The translations under genes and the position numbers were made by a program. The notes under the pieces were generated by a model. That model worked only from the letters and a program-made list of their open reading frames with translations. It made no database searches and was not told the DNA's origin. Positions 9,077 through 21,248 of a stretch of DNA of 64,000 bases are shown piece by piece (positions within the stretch are counted from its first letter, which is position 1; each line of letters opens with the position of its first letter). The DNA is from Drechslera avenae (lineage: Eukaryota; Ascomycota; Dothideomycetes; Pleosporales; Pleosporaceae): positions 1-64,000 of the forward strand of contig JAXRVH010000022.1 of assembly GCA_034640345.1 (NCBI GenBank), read 5' to 3'.

Positions 9077-10317
9077 CTACCTGTAAATCGGATGAAACCG
9101 TTACAGGCAACGAGGACAAAGTAAGAGGTCCTGTGGTGAGATTTTTTCCGGTTGTTAAAAAGCCCGAGAGAGTGACAGGATAGCTACGGGATGGTGTTCG
9201 TGCCCAATCCAGAGGCTGTTGGAAGATCTATTGATATAGAGTGCTGGTGTATCGCTGGAATGATGATGGTACTGATGATGCTTGGACAATTCAAGACATC
9301 CGAGTCGGCTCACCGCAACCTCTAGCTTTACTGTAAGTTATTGAAAAGAATGTCCAGGGTGGCACGAGATCAAAGAAGAAGAAGAAAGTAGTACAAGACC
9401 TTGGCCATGCAGTTACGATGCAGTTACGGCGTGCATTAAACCAAGCTGTGCCAGACGGAGTTGGTTCCGACTGGACATGATGTTAGTTCACAGCTACGAC
9501 TGAAGTACTGCGGCGGTGCAGGTGGGCAAGTAGTTCAAAAAGCGTTTAACCGCATGGCAACGGTTGCATCGGGTAGCAGCAGAATCGTGTATGGGCAGAT
9601 GAATGCAGACCAATAAAACGCCACAGATGAGGTAAAAATCGCAATAGTAGCGAATTATCAAAATGATCGACCGAGACGCTCTTGTATTGGCACAAGTGAA
9701 AATCGAGGGCGATCCTTGGCCGAAGACGGATGCTATGAGCCTATGACTACTCGAGTTCAACGGACCAGCGACTGACCGGGGTGGTAGCTCAGGTAGGTTC
9801 CCGCTGCATGAGCGCCATCGGTCAAGGAGCACAACACGCGGGGGTCAGTACATTTCGAGTGGAGGTGCAGCAGGCGTGCTCGAGATGATCGCTGACCTGC
9901 AAGGCGGCCAGCCACTCGAGACCGATCAAGACCGTGCAGGCCGAAAATACGACCGTTCAATGCTTTTTGTGTGACTTCAAGGGGGGTTGAGCTTAATGTG
10001 GCGACGGTCGAGAGCTGCGGTGCATGTTCCAGTGACGGCAAGGACATGCGGGTGACATCTGCACGACTGGTCGAATCGAGTCTACGGTAGCCAGGTAGCG
10101 TGAACGAGCCGCGGATAGCCAGACCGGCAGCCGCAATGCCGTGCACACATACGCCACAGAATTGACGGCCAGCGACGACGAGCTGGCGATGATGCGTGAC
10201 AAAGATTGGGTGCCGAGTCGGACGAGTGAAGGAGGGTGTGGCATGTGCGAGCCTGGCTGGCGGTCGCGGGGCTTCCTCGCTTGTTTCCCTCCCGTCCAAA
10301 ACGGCAAGGCGCGTCAG
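9077..10317. other. Intergenic, divergent promoters
   Basis: Lies between the leftward hypothetical gene and rightward CENP-I. It may contain 5' exons of the hypothetical gene. Overlapping minus-strand ORFs at 9494-10327 have no recognised domain and biased, unstructured composition. No RNA gene was recognised. Confidence 0.4.
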
Positions 10318-12970
10318 ATGTCAACAACCATCACGACGACGACGACGACGACTGCGACGCGCCCGCCGACACTGAAGCCACAATCAACGGCTGACTTGGG
10401 TCTTACTGTGTGCATATTGCATTGACAGCGTGATGCCATCTGTTGCCGGTAAACCCACTTCAATCTCGCCCTGTGCCAGCTACTGACCGACGCCCCAGAT
10501 GAGCGGCCCACGCTGCAGGAGACGCTAAACTTGTTGCATGAAGGCAAGTGTTGCGATGCGGCTGCCCAGTCCGTCCAGTCACGGACAGTACTGACCGTGG
10601 TTGATAGCATCTAGAACATCGGCAAAGCAACGGACTATCAAAGTCTCCAGCATAGTCGATGTCATCTGCCGGTACGCCTTGGAAGATGGGCTTGGCCAAG
10701 ATGCGCTTCGTGAGGTTGTACAGCTCGCATCAGTGAAGACGTTGTTGGACCAGACGACAATCACTACGCTCATCAAAAACCTGTACCCCGCCCAACGGAT
10801 ACCAGCCGATGTTGTCATCACCGTCGTGGGCGCTCTGGGGCAAGGCAAGGGCAAGCCTTCGCCTGGTACGCAAGACAGTCTTGTAAAGTGGCTTATGACG
10901 GTGCACGAGATCATCGAGGACCCTAATGTCTTGTCTCGTCTGTACGGGGTACTATTCGGCATGTTGGATATGATCAGTATTAGGTGCGTCGGCCAAGTCG
11001 GATTTCGACCACATAGGTGCTAAGTTGAGAAGGACCTCCTTGTGTCATCTGTTGTCTTTGATTACCCGCAGGAAGCATGTCAAGCCATTCCGGATCCAGC
11101 AGCTGTACGTACGGATATGTTTCTCGATACGAGCTATATGGCGCTGGCCACTAACCGATGCAGACTTGAGCTGTCCTGCGGACTAGGCAATGAACCTGCG
11201 CTTCAGGGGCTCCTCCGCGTGTACAAAGACTACTACCCTGATATAATCCTCGGAACTACCTCGACGAGCCGGAAGTCGTTCGCTCCGGTAAGCTTCCGTC
11301 CGCTGTACTACCACAAATGCAACCGTAGATCTTTGTCATGCCTTCCCCGCAGCTCATTGTCGCACTGCTGAATAAACACTAATTGAATAGCAACCGGATG
11401 ATGAATGGCGGGCCAGGATCACCGCCGTTCACACGACTAGCGCAGCAGCAGACGACTCCACGGCAGATGTGCAGAATGGCTTCAAGGTGCGACGAAAGGG
11501 ACCTAGAGGCAGTAGAGGATCGGCCATCCCGGATGTTCACACCTACCATGCCACCGAGGTATGTTGAATGGCTAGCAAAATCTCGATAAGCGTTGACATG
11601 GTGTCACAGGCGTCCATAACCCTAGAGGGTATCGATAACGTGGACGACTTTGTGGAGAAGCTCGACAGGATCGAGCCCCCCGGTCAGCTAGTGTCACTGC
11701 TTGCGGATCCATTGCTGCAAAAGTTCATCCATCTCAAGCCATCGTCTGTTGCAAATGCAAGGATTGGCATCTGGCTCTCCACGTGTCTAGAGGAGCAGTA
11801 TGAAGCCTATCGACAAGGGAGCGGGGATAACCGATATCTCTCCGAGGTTCTTTATGGACTGCTGATGTGGGCTCACTACACCAAGGTGGGTGCATCGGTC
11901 CTGTCGGCTCATCAGATGGCTAACTGCACAAGTCATTACATCCGACCATACTGGCATTTCTACGAGAATTCCTACCAGCATGGAACGGACAAGAGCATCT
12001 GGCGACCATTCTGGGGCTGTTGTCTTATCTCGACATTGAAGCATTTGAAGACATCCGTACCATCTACCTTTCCCCTGTCGAACGAGCTCTCTCGACTCAG
12101 GGTATCTCAGCATACACAGATCTCATCAACTTCTACACGGCCCTGCTGCAGCACCAGATATCGAAGGCATACGCAAAGTCTACGGGCCACGTCGATACCG
12201 CTCAGCAAGTCATGAGAGATTTGGTAAGACATGTAGCTACGTTGTTCACCTCAGCACTTTTGTCAGTACCGCAAGGCTCGAGCAACAGTCTGACTTCGGC
12301 GATTCTGTCCTTTTACGAACTATTAAGCACCTCTTCGAAACCCCACGTTATTCCAATCATACTTCCACCTATGCATCTTGTGTATCTCCTCGCCCAAGAT
12401 ACGTCTCCGGTTACCCTCTCCCGCATATGCGGCATCATCGGCGCCTACAAGTCTGCTTTTGACGTACATCCGAAACCAGTTAAGAACTACTACCCAACAG
12501 CAGTCACAGATGCATTCAATCACTGTCTGCGCGACATGTACAACCTCGTCTGGGTCTCTCGCGGACTTGTTGCCCAGGACCAAAAATCCAAAGGGCTCTA
12601 CTGCGCGCCTGAACTTCGGTTAGAACTCAACAGCTATCTGGCTAATTTGAGTCGCGAATACTCCATTGGAAATGTGTTCACGCTGTGTAATAACGCTTGG
12701 TTGGTGTCGCTCACTGCTGCAGCTTGGCGCGAGGTTGAGGAACGGAAGATTAACGAAGAAGGCCTTGACAAGAGTGAAGTTCGATATCAACAAGGTCCTA
12801 TCAGTGAGAAGAGCCTGGAATCTCTGAAGCGCAAGGGTGGCGTAAGTGTAGACTGGGAGGGCCCTGGTGGGTTCAAGGTCATGGTGCTGCAGTGGCTTGA
12901 TGAAAGAGGAATGGGTGGCATAAGAGCATTGATGTTTGCTACAGTTATGAATCTCAAGACTGCTGTGTAA
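10318..12970 (+). CDS. mis6: CENP-I / Mis6 / Ctf3 inner-kinetochore protein
   Basis: Eight exons give 735 residues: 10318-10407, 10480-10543, 10608-10983, 11033-11104, 11164-11287, 11391-11558, 11610-11885 and 11933-12970. The family is recognised from the Mis6 pattern: an N-terminal LLHEASRTSAKQRTIKVSS, then TTLIKNLYPAQRIPADVVI, LCHLLSLITRRKHVKPFRI, LGLLSYLDIEAFEDI, and a long alpha-helical C-terminal half. CENP-I is a subunit of the constitutive centromere-associated network (CENP-H/I/K, yeast Ctf3 complex) that binds CENP-A chromatin and links it to the outer kinetochore. The start is the ATG before a poly-Thr segment encoded by an ACG microsatellite. The second intron has a GC donor (GAAG|GCAAGT), forced by frame and conservation. 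Splice sites of exons 1-2 are the least certain. Confidence 0.85.
10333..10351 (+). repeat. (ACG)n microsatellite inside CENP-I exon 1
   Basis: About six perfect ACG units encode a threonine run at the N-terminus of the CENP-I protein. Replication slippage here would change Thr number without a frameshift. Confidence 0.8.
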
Positions 12971-14022
12971 GTAGTTGAATGAATCTTTTGCAAGTTCGTA
13001 GTGTATTTGTTAACATGGGCAAAAATATTGTTGTCCGTAGTGAACCATCAGCGCGCAGACCCCAAACCCATTAGAAACACATTATAAGAACGGTTTCGCT
13101 GAAGCAGCTGTTTCTCAAAGTTGTTAAAAAATTATATACCACACTGTAGTGTTCCTTGAGCAGCAAGGCCATACTGTAGTTTAGCCTCATGGTCAAGAAA
13201 CACTACCCTGTGGTGAAGCAGATTAGCACGCATTCCTGGCTTGGCTTGTTGAAACCAGCGCATCGTCTGGTAGTCGCTCCTTGACACCTTTGGAATGGGT
13301 GACGGAGTGGAGATGCAGGATAAGATACAAAGATATTATGATATCTGGTTTAAGACGCCGGGAGCTAGCAGAAGAGTACACGAGATTGTCTGGCTGTGTA
13401 TGCGCATGTGCAGACAATTGACAGGTAGAAGAATGCCATAGGCGTCTTGATACCACGTTCCGGCAAAAGTAAGTCGGGAGCAGCGCGTCCAAAGAACAGA
13501 CCCCATCTCGACATAAGCTCAATGTTTACATCAACAACAACAACTCAGTTAAGCTCAGGCAGATGGGGTTATCCTCGGCAGCTAACGTCGGCGCGATGCA
13601 GTGGCACGCGTGGGTCTTCCTGGCTTACATGACTCGCGGATGGTGGTCTGAATAGTTGGGCCGACAGGTTGATCAGGTTCAACCAGGCCTGGAATCGCGA
13701 CCAGAGTAGGGGGTTTTTTTTCGTGTCGTTTGTGGATGTCGAGACGGATATCATGGAGAGACTGGTTTGGCAAAGTTGTGACGGGGGTTAACAAAGAAAG
13801 TTGCGCAGCTATGACGCTACACGGCTCGCGAAACACGTGCGCGCAATGTTCCTGGGCATTGGCTGTTGTACCCAGCATCCCCACCAGCTAGACCCAGCTT
13901 CCGGCTTCAGGCTTCAGAAAGTTTCATGCAGAGCCTTCTGGGACGAGTATTTCTTATTCTGTAGCTATTGCTTCGGGTACTGCAAGCTACCTACATTCAC
14001 GATTTCCACGCTCGCTTAAGCC
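12971..14022. other. Intergenic, VTC4 promoter
   Basis: Carries the CENP-I 3' end and the upstream region of VTC4. A CACGTG E-box lies at 13834-13839, 184 bp before the VTC4 ATG; this is the core site of Pho4/NUC-1-type phosphate regulators. CACGTG occurs about a dozen times in the window, so the single site is weak evidence. No gene was recognised. Confidence 0.45.
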
Positions 14023-16585
14023 ATGAAGTTTGGCACCACACTTCGCAAGAGCGTGTATGCGCCATGGAAGGACAAGTACATTGACTACGACAAGCTCAAG
14101 AAGCTGCTCAAGGACAACGAGGACGACGATTCATGGACTGCCGACGACGAGAGCGCGTTTGTCGACGAGCTTGCCAACGTGCAGCTCGAGAAGGTGCACA
14201 ACTTCATCACCGACATCTCACAGAAGCTACGCGACCGGACCTCGGCGTGTGAGAAGAAGCTTGAGCCGTTGGCGTTGGGCATTCAGGATGACAAGGAGAA
14301 CAAAGACGGCCAGGCTGAAGATGCGTCGGCTACCAACTCGAGCGATGCGGCGAGGAAGCCCGAGCCCAGTCAGCAGGAGCGCGAGAAGCTGCTGAAGGAA
14401 GTGCTGAGCGAGTTGGACAGCATCACAAAGGAGACCAAGGAGCTCGAGGCCTTCAGCAGAATCAACTTCACTGCCGTCATCAAGGCGACCAAGAAGCACG
14501 ACAAGATCCGCGGCACCTCGTACCGCCTGCGCCCCTTCATCGACGCCCGCATTGCGCGCCACCCACTGCACACGGAAGATGCCTCGCCGCTGCTGTACAG
14601 GCTGTCCGCGCTCTACTCGTTTGTGCGACAGAGCTTGGACGGCAAATCCAAAGAGGCCTTGTCGTTTGACGAGAGCACTGCCGTGGGCGAGGGCTTCACG
14701 TCCCACAAGTGTATGTCGCATGGTGGCTCAATGACATGCACAAGCTAACATGTATGTACAGTCTGGGTCCACATGGACAACCTCTTCGAAGTCAAGACCG
14801 TCATCCTGCGTCGCCTCCCCGTCCTCGTATACAACCCCCAGTCGTCAAAGGTCGCCGAGGGCACCCAGCGTGACCCAACAATCACCTCCATCTACTTTGA
14901 CAACCCAAACTTCTCGTTGTACTCGGACAAGGTCAATGGCAAGCCTGATGCGGCCTCGCTACGCCTTAGGTGGTACGGACAGCTCAACGAGAAGCCTGAG
15001 ATAGTTTTCGAGAAGAAGGTGATCAAGGAGGGCGATGCTGCCGAGGAGGTCCGCTTCCCCATCAAGGCCAAATATGTCCAGTCTTTCCTCGAGCAGCAAT
15101 ATCACATGGAGAAGAGCATCGAGAAGATGGAGTACCGGCCGAACAAGGACCAGAAGAAGCTTGATGATTTCAAGAAGGCTGTTGGAGACATCCAGTCCTT
15201 TATCAAGGAGCAGAAGCTACAGCCCATGGTCCGCGCCAACTACACCCGCACTGCTTTCCAGATCCCCGGCGACGACCGCGTCCGCATCTCTCTGGACACC
15301 AACCTCGCTCTAATCCGCGAGGATGCGCTCGATCTTGACAGGCCCTGCCGCGACCCCGATGACTGGCACAGGCGAGACATTGATAACGGCGAGATGGAGT
15401 TCCCCTTCAAGGCAATCAAGAAGGGCGAAATTCACAAATTCCCGTACGCGCTACTTGAGATCAAGGTCAAGGGTATGAAAAAGTACGAGTGGATCGAGGA
15501 CCTGATGCACTCGCATCTTGTCAAGGAATCGCCGCGCTTCTCCAAGTTCGTTCACGGTGTCGCAAAGCTCTTTGAAGACAATGTAAACACATTCCCCTTC
15601 TGGCTTAGCGAGGTAGACAACGATATCAGGAAAGAGCCGGAGACGGCTTTCGATGAGGAGCAGGAGAAGAAGCGCAAAGCTGCCGAGGACGATTTCGCTG
15701 TGGGCTCACTGTTCGGTGCCCGCGCAAGCCCTAGCTACCGTCGCTCCATTGCCTCGCCCGTCGGCTCCCCAGCAGTAACACGGTCGATGCCCAAGAGCGC
15801 CAGCGTAGCAGCACATTCCATGCCCGTCACCAAGCCTCCGCTACCCACCATCGGCTCGCACCTCTCACAACACGATCAGGACACCAACGGCAACGGCAAC
15901 AACAACGGCCGTGTAGAAGAAGAAGTGGACTCGGATGACGACGTTCCCGCTTTTGGCAAAACACAAAAACTAGGCCGTCTCGCCTCCCTCTTCCCCTCCT
16001 TCTCCACCTCAAAATATGCTCGCAAGCAACAACGCAAAATCCAACTGCCCCCCGGTATCAGAGATCCCGGTGTCTGGATCAAAGACCAAGGCCCCGTTCG
16101 CGTTGAAGCCAAGGTCTGGCTTGCCAACCAACGTACCTTTATCAAGTGGCAGCATGTTAGCGTCCTGCTTGCTTCTCTATCTCTGGGCCTGTATAATGCT
16201 GCTGGTGAAGGCAACAACATCGCCAGAGCACTTGCAGTCGTGTACACCTGTATTGCGGCGTTTACGCTTGCGTGGGGGTACGGCATGTATGTCTACAGGG
16301 CTAGGCTGATTAGAGAACGGAGTGGGAAAGACTTTGATGCGATTACAGGGCCATTGGTGGTTTGTGTGGGCTTGGCGGTGGCCTTGTGCTTGAACTTTGG
16401 GTTCAAGGTACGTTCTTTTCATTTATCTTTGTGTGATGGGATGTGATTTAAGAGGGAACTTTTCGCTAACATGTGTGCAACAGTATAATGCGCTTGTCAA
16501 GGGCGGACATCATCATCATCACAATCATAGCGGCACAGAAGGAAATGTGAGCGCGATGATTGAGCAGACGGAATTGAGGATCTGA
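14023..16585 (+). CDS. VTC4: Vacuolar transporter chaperone subunit 4, polyphosphate polymerase
   Basis: Three exons (14023-14710, 14762-16407, 16484-16585) give 811 residues. The order is: N-terminal SPX domain (MKFGTTLRKSVYAPWKDKYI to about residue 175, with KKHDKIRG of the inositol-pyrophosphate surface); the triphosphate-tunnel polymerase domain from about 210 (TSIYFDNPNFSLY, LRLRWYGQL, ALLEIKVKGMKKYEW); a Ser-rich linker; and a C-terminal DUF202-type membrane domain with three hydrophobic helices starting around VLLASLSLGLYN. The VTC complex makes polyphosphate from ATP at the vacuole membrane and moves it into the lumen; Vtc4 is the catalytic subunit, and SPX senses phosphate status. 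The last exon adds a short tail with a histidine cluster (GGHHHHHNHSG), unusual for the family. Confidence 0.95.
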
Positions 16586-18962
16586 TCAATTTAGTCTGAG
16601 TGTATGTTTTGCATTGACAGGGGGCGCTGGCTGGTTGGCTAGTTGTTGTTGTTGTTGTTGTTGTATCGATAGTGTGATGTGAAAATAGTGCGCGAACGGT
16701 ATTTGTGTAACGGAATGGACTAGCCTATGAGCAACAGGCGAAGATGTGTTGTTGTGTTTGTGCCTTTTGAAGGGAGAGGGGATAGACGATGCTATTGATA
16801 ATTTCACAGGATTGTTGTACTTGACTAATTCCAAACTGGCGTTACCGGTTGTGCCGGAGAGGGTTAGTTACAATGGATGGATTGACCAAAATACCTGTTC
16901 TCCTTTGTGCGTCCCAACCCGACATTTCGCAGTTGACATGTCACGTGAAACCAGGCCAGGCACACTGGGGGGCTTACTTGGCATCTCCGTGTTACATTGT
17001 ACTTTTCGCCCGCCCTGTGTATCGACCTCGTGCTAAGGAAAGTGGAGTGGGGACACAATGTAGGAGGTGGGAAATGAAAAGACAAGTGTTTGGTCGGATC
17101 AAGTGATTAGCGCAAGGCACACACTGTGGGTTGTAGGTAGTGTGTAGTGGCCGGCGTAGCTTAGGCTGTGCCTCGCAAGCCCAAGCCCAAGCCCGCCAAG
17201 CTTTGATGGCGGGTGCTTCTGTGGATCCTTGTGCGCGGCCTGTTTAGTAGTGCGGTGCGGCTAAGTACAGTCACGGATGTGCAAGCCGTTCAATTGCTTG
17301 TTTAGTGTCGGGGACATCGCACTTTGGCTTCAAGAGAGACCGTCCTCTAGCGGGGCGTCATAGTGCATCGCGCGTGCCGTACTCCGTTATCATCATCATC
17401 ATCATTCGTCCGAAGGTTGGCCGAGGAGAAACGGCAACGTAGCAGCGTCTTTGAAGTGGGTGTACCACCAGCCTCGTGTGAGGCAGAAAAGTAACACTCT
17501 GGACAGCATGAAACGTGCCAGACCCGAGTTCGCAACCCTGTAGAATGTACGCCGAACGATTCTCCTCCTTTTTTTTGTCAAGTACTAGTCAACGCAATGA
17601 GCCTTTTTTTTCTCCCGCAGTGCAAGCATTCCCCTATCGCCACACACACACATATAGCGGAAACCCAGCCTTATCAGTGGCAAAATTCGCGGTCTCTCTT
17701 CTAGAACACTTTACAGGATGCATATCTGACCGCCAACCGGTACGCACCGCTTGAGATGGTGGCGACAGAAATAGCCGCACCGGGTTGTTTATCGTAGACA
17801 GGGGGGGGGTGCAATGATTGCAATCAACCGCCGTGTCCCGAGGCAATTTCTCAATTTACGGTTGAAAAGCTGTCGGTTGCCTGAAGGCTGGGGGTTTGAG
17901 GTGACAGGGCAAGTCTTGTAGACCTGCCTCGGAAGAATAATTGGTGTCGACAAACGTTGGACAGCAGGCGTCTTGTTAGCGGAGCATGCTGTGGAGCGAG
18001 TCGCTAGGTAGCAAGGCGCATTGACGATCTGGGGCACGGGCTTCCAAGCTTCCTGTTTGGGCCTCCAACCACCACTCAAGTCCCACTTGCCTTTGACGTC
18101 TTTGCAAACAATAACAACCACTCTGGGAACCCCTGGCTCTCTTTCTTTTCCGTCTTTGTGGCTACCCAAACGATCCGCGAAATGGCACATCCTCTGCTTG
18201 CCCTGCTGAGCCTCCTCTTCACGGTACACTGGAGGCTGCTCTTGATGATACCGGAAGATGGCCTAACAAAATTGAAATCGACCGTGGACTAGGCTGCATA
18301 AAGGGTTCCGCCTCTAGCCCAGGGCTACACGGCTTCTTGAGCCCGTTACCGACAATTATCCTGCCGATCCCGTGCGCTCGTGCAGGACACCTGTGAATGT
18401 GATGTGTGTGATTGGTGTCACGACATCGAATCCACGTTTGTACTCGACCGGTGGGCGGGTACGCGCCCTCGAACGAGGTGCTCCCGGCAATGTAGTATTT
18501 GTACGAGCCGGTCTTGATGCGTCACTCATGTCTATCTCCAGCCTCCTAGTGGCGCCTGTCAAACTTCTTAAGCACGTCCATCGCCCGTACTCAAACCACT
18601 CCTGCATCGTGAATAGACCCTGGAGTAATTCTCCGTTTGCACTTGCACGGCCCCAAGGCGTAGCCACACGTGATACAGTCGCTCCTCCTCAACTCTCTCG
18701 CTCTGAATTCGATTCAACTCTGGTTTCACAATACGGTCGAGCCGACGAGTCAACCAAAACAAAAGTTCCGAAACGAGAGCACAAGATTAAAAAGACGCTC
18801 CAACTTCGCAAGTCGCAAGCCTACCCACTCCTGCGGTCCTACACTCTATACTATAGCCAACGACACACCTACGGCCAAATACGCTCGCTCCTGGCGCCTA
18901 CATTACTTTCGGATTACATCTATCCAACGGACGGCAGTCTTTGAAGCTTTCCAGCCACACCC
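16586..18962. other. Long intergenic region with microsatellites
   Basis: About 2.4 kb without a supported gene. It contains a (TTG)n tract at 16642-16664, an (ATC)n tract near 17388-17405 and a G run near 17800. ORFs at 17789-18229 and 18372-18944 have no domain, signal or codon pattern that supports them. The right part is the promoter of the S41 peptidase gene. Confidence 0.5.
16642..16664 (+). repeat. (TTG)n microsatellite
   Basis: About seven perfect TTG units in the 3' flank of VTC4. Confidence 0.85.
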
Positions 18963-21248
18963 ATGAAGACTTCTGCAACGCTCGCCCTTGCGAGCCTTGC
19001 TGCCTTGGCTGCTGCCTCGCCCATAGCACCCACTCGCACCCAGCATATCCACAAACAGGCCCGTCAGGCCAATGGCACCACATCAGCCCCTTGTGCCAAG
19101 GTTTCTGAAGCCATCTACGGCGACGATTCTGGCCCCTATGCACTCCAGGTCCCTGCTGGAATTGCCTGGGATTGTCTCAACGAGATTCCATTCAACGCTT
19201 CCTCGGCAAGGGAACTCATGAAGCAACTCCGACCGTACATCAACTGGCAGAGCACACTTGATGTATTGAAGGACCCCCCGGTCGAGTACCAAGAGAAGGT
19301 CCAGCCCTCCGTTGACATTCTTGGTGGCCTCGACAAGATTGAAGCCGACATTGACGCTGGTAACTTCAAGAACGACTATGATTTTGGCTGGACTCTTTAC
19401 AGGCTTATCCAGTCTGCCCATGATGGCCACTTCACGTTTGTCCCGGACACGGTTGCCGGCATCTTCACATGGGGTCGCCCTGTCCCGCTGGTCTCGGTAT
19501 CCGCAGATGGAGAGCAGCTACCTGCGGTATTCGCTTACGCCGATGTTCTTGGTATGCAATTCAAGAATATTACTTACACACCTTCTGCCGTTGTGCAGAT
19601 TGACGGCAAGGATGCAACCGAGTTTCTGGAGGAGTTCAGCCAGTTTGGCAGTCTGCAGGACCGCGATGCCCTCTACAACACCGTCTTCTACTCACTTGCC
19701 CAAGTCAGCCTCGGTACCTCGGGTGGCGCCACCGGCACCTTTGCTGGAGGCGGTCGTGGACGTTTCGTGTATCCCGGCGCCAACACTACTCTGACGTTTG
19801 CCAACGGAACTAGCTACACGATGCAGAATTTTGCCCGTCCAATTGTTCCGTTCCGTGGAATAAACACTGCCGAAGAGCTAGCTGATCGGTGGATCACATG
19901 GGGCTCTTCTGGCCAGGCCTCTGCTCAGGCGAACACGCAAGAAGCAGACTCCGCTGCAGTTTCTGTTACTGGTAGCACCGCCCCTGGCTACCCTAATCCC
20001 GTTGAAGCAGGCCCTCAAAACCTCATCAACGGTTATTATATCGACGCACCAGGCTACGAGGATGTTGCTGTATTGTCGGTCCCCAACTTTGTTGGCACCG
20101 GCACCGAGAACACTGAGAATTCTTTCAAGCTCACGACACAGAATTTTCTTCCCAAGGCCGCTGCAGATGGCAAGACCAAGTTGATCATTGACTTGCAGGC
20201 CAACGGAGGTGGCACCGTGCTCCAGGCCTATGATATGTTCAAGCAGCTGTTCCCCGATCAAGACCCATATGGTGCTAGCCGCTTCCGTGCCCACGAAGCC
20301 GTTGATCTCATTGGCCAGGCTACGAGTGCATTTGCCTCGCAGTTCCCCAGAAATGAAGTCTCCAAGAATGACACCATCAGCCAGGCTCAGTCTTCGTACT
20401 TTGACTACCATTTCGACATGAAAGTGGATGGTACCCCTTTCTCGTCTTGGGATGAGAAGCTAGGACCCCAAGAGGTGAACGGAGCGCTGTACACTACACT
20501 CGTCCGTTATAACCTAACTGATCCTTATATTCCTGAGATCGGTGTCGCTGTCAGCGGATACAACCAGCCACCAAACGTCACTCTCCAGCAGAGATTTGCG
20601 CCCGAGAACATTGTTCTGTTGACAGACGGTTACTGTGCCTCTACATGCACCATTTTCGCCGAGTTCATGAAGCGCCAAGTGGGCGTCAAGACTATCGCCA
20701 TGGGCGGCCGCAGCAACAAGAAGCCCATCCAGGCCATCGGTGGCGTCAAGGGTACCAACAACTACGGATTCAGTTTCATCCAACAGAACGTACAGTGGGC
20801 CATTGATTATGAGCCATCGCTCAACACCTCGATTCTGGGCACAGACTACAGCGACTACCTCGTCTTCTCCCGTAGCACGTCCAACGGTGTGAACGTCCGT
20901 GACGGCCTCCGCAGGAACGACACTTCTGGCATAGCTCTGCAGTTCATCTACGAGGAGGCCGACTGCCGTCTCTACTACACCCCAGAGATGACAACCGACA
21001 TTACGTCTTTGTGGAAGACGGCAGCTGACACACAGTGGGGTAACAAAGGAAAATGTGTCAACACCCCCTCTTACGGCGAGTCGAAGCTTGCCGTTCAGAA
21101 GACTGCACAGAGAGTCACTACCAAGTTGAGCAGGCCGGCGTCGTCGTCATCTGTACACTTCTCAGAGAGCCGCATGCAGGCCTTTGAGGACAGCTTCAGG
21201 CTGACCACGGCAAACAAACTCACGGGTGACGGCTACATGTTGCCGTAA
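18963..21248 (+). CDS. Secreted S41-family peptidase (ustP/CPAF-like)
   Basis: Single exon, 761 residues. The N-terminus MKTSATLALASLAALAAASP is a clear signal peptide. Family features are SAHDGHFTFVPD (probable catalytic His), DLQANGGGTVLQAYDMFKQL, and LLTDGYCASTCTIFAEFM with the probable nucleophile Ser in an oxyanion-binding turn, followed by GGRSNKKPIQAIGG. There are several N-glycosylation sequons (NTT, NGT, NVT, NTS). The fungal group includes UstP and the Phom S41 peptidases that sit in dikaritin RiPP clusters, but many members lie outside such clusters, so this is not evidence of a cluster by itself. The gene converges with the small secreted protein at 21684-22173. The C-terminal 60 residues are Ser/Lys-rich and probably unstructured. 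The substrate is unknown. Confidence 0.85.
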   Translation: MKTSATLALASLAALAAASPIAPTRTQHIHKQARQANGTTSAPCAKVSEAIYGDDSGPYALQVPAGIAWDCLNEIPFNASSARELMKQLRPYINWQSTLDVLKDPPVEYQEKVQPSVDILGGLDKIEADIDAGNFKNDYDFGWTLYRLIQSAHDGHFTFVPDTVAGIFTWGRPVPLVSVSADGEQLPAVFAYADVLGMQFKNITYTPSAVVQIDGKDATEFLEEFSQFGSLQDRDALYNTVFYSLAQVSLGTSGGATGTFAGGGRGRFVYPGANTTLTFANGTSYTMQNFARPIVPFRGINTAEELADRWITWGSSGQASAQANTQEADSAAVSVTGSTAPGYPNPVEAGPQNLINGYYIDAPGYEDVAVLSVPNFVGTGTENTENSFKLTTQNFLPKAAADGKTKLIIDLQANGGGTVLQAYDMFKQLFPDQDPYGASRFRAHEAVDLIGQATSAFASQFPRNEVSKNDTISQAQSSYFDYHFDMKVDGTPFSSWDEKLGPQEVNGALYTTLVRYNLTDPYIPEIGVAVSGYNQPPNVTLQQRFAPENIVLLTDGYCASTCTIFAEFMKRQVGVKTIAMGGRSNKKPIQAIGGVKGTNNYGFSFIQQNVQWAIDYEPSLNTSILGTDYSDYLVFSRSTSNGVNVRDGLRRNDTSGIALQFIYEEADCRLYYTPEMTTDITSLWKTAADTQWGNKGKCVNTPSYGESKLAVQKTAQRVTTKLSRPASSSSVHFSESRMQAFEDSFRLTTANKLTGDGYMLP

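Noticed and set aside
9494..10327. Minus-strand frames (up to 180 codons) upstream of CENP-I
   Set aside because: Antisense to the CENP-I promoter and first exon, of low complexity, and without any domain.
13834..13839. CACGTG before VTC4 as a phosphate-regulator site
   Set aside because: The hexamer occurs about a dozen times in the window, near the chance rate, so one site is not evidence.
18372..18944. A 190-codon plus-strand frame upstream of the S41 peptidase
   Set aside because: Overlaps another long frame, has no recognisable features, and ends 18 bp before the peptidase ATG where the promoter and leader should be.
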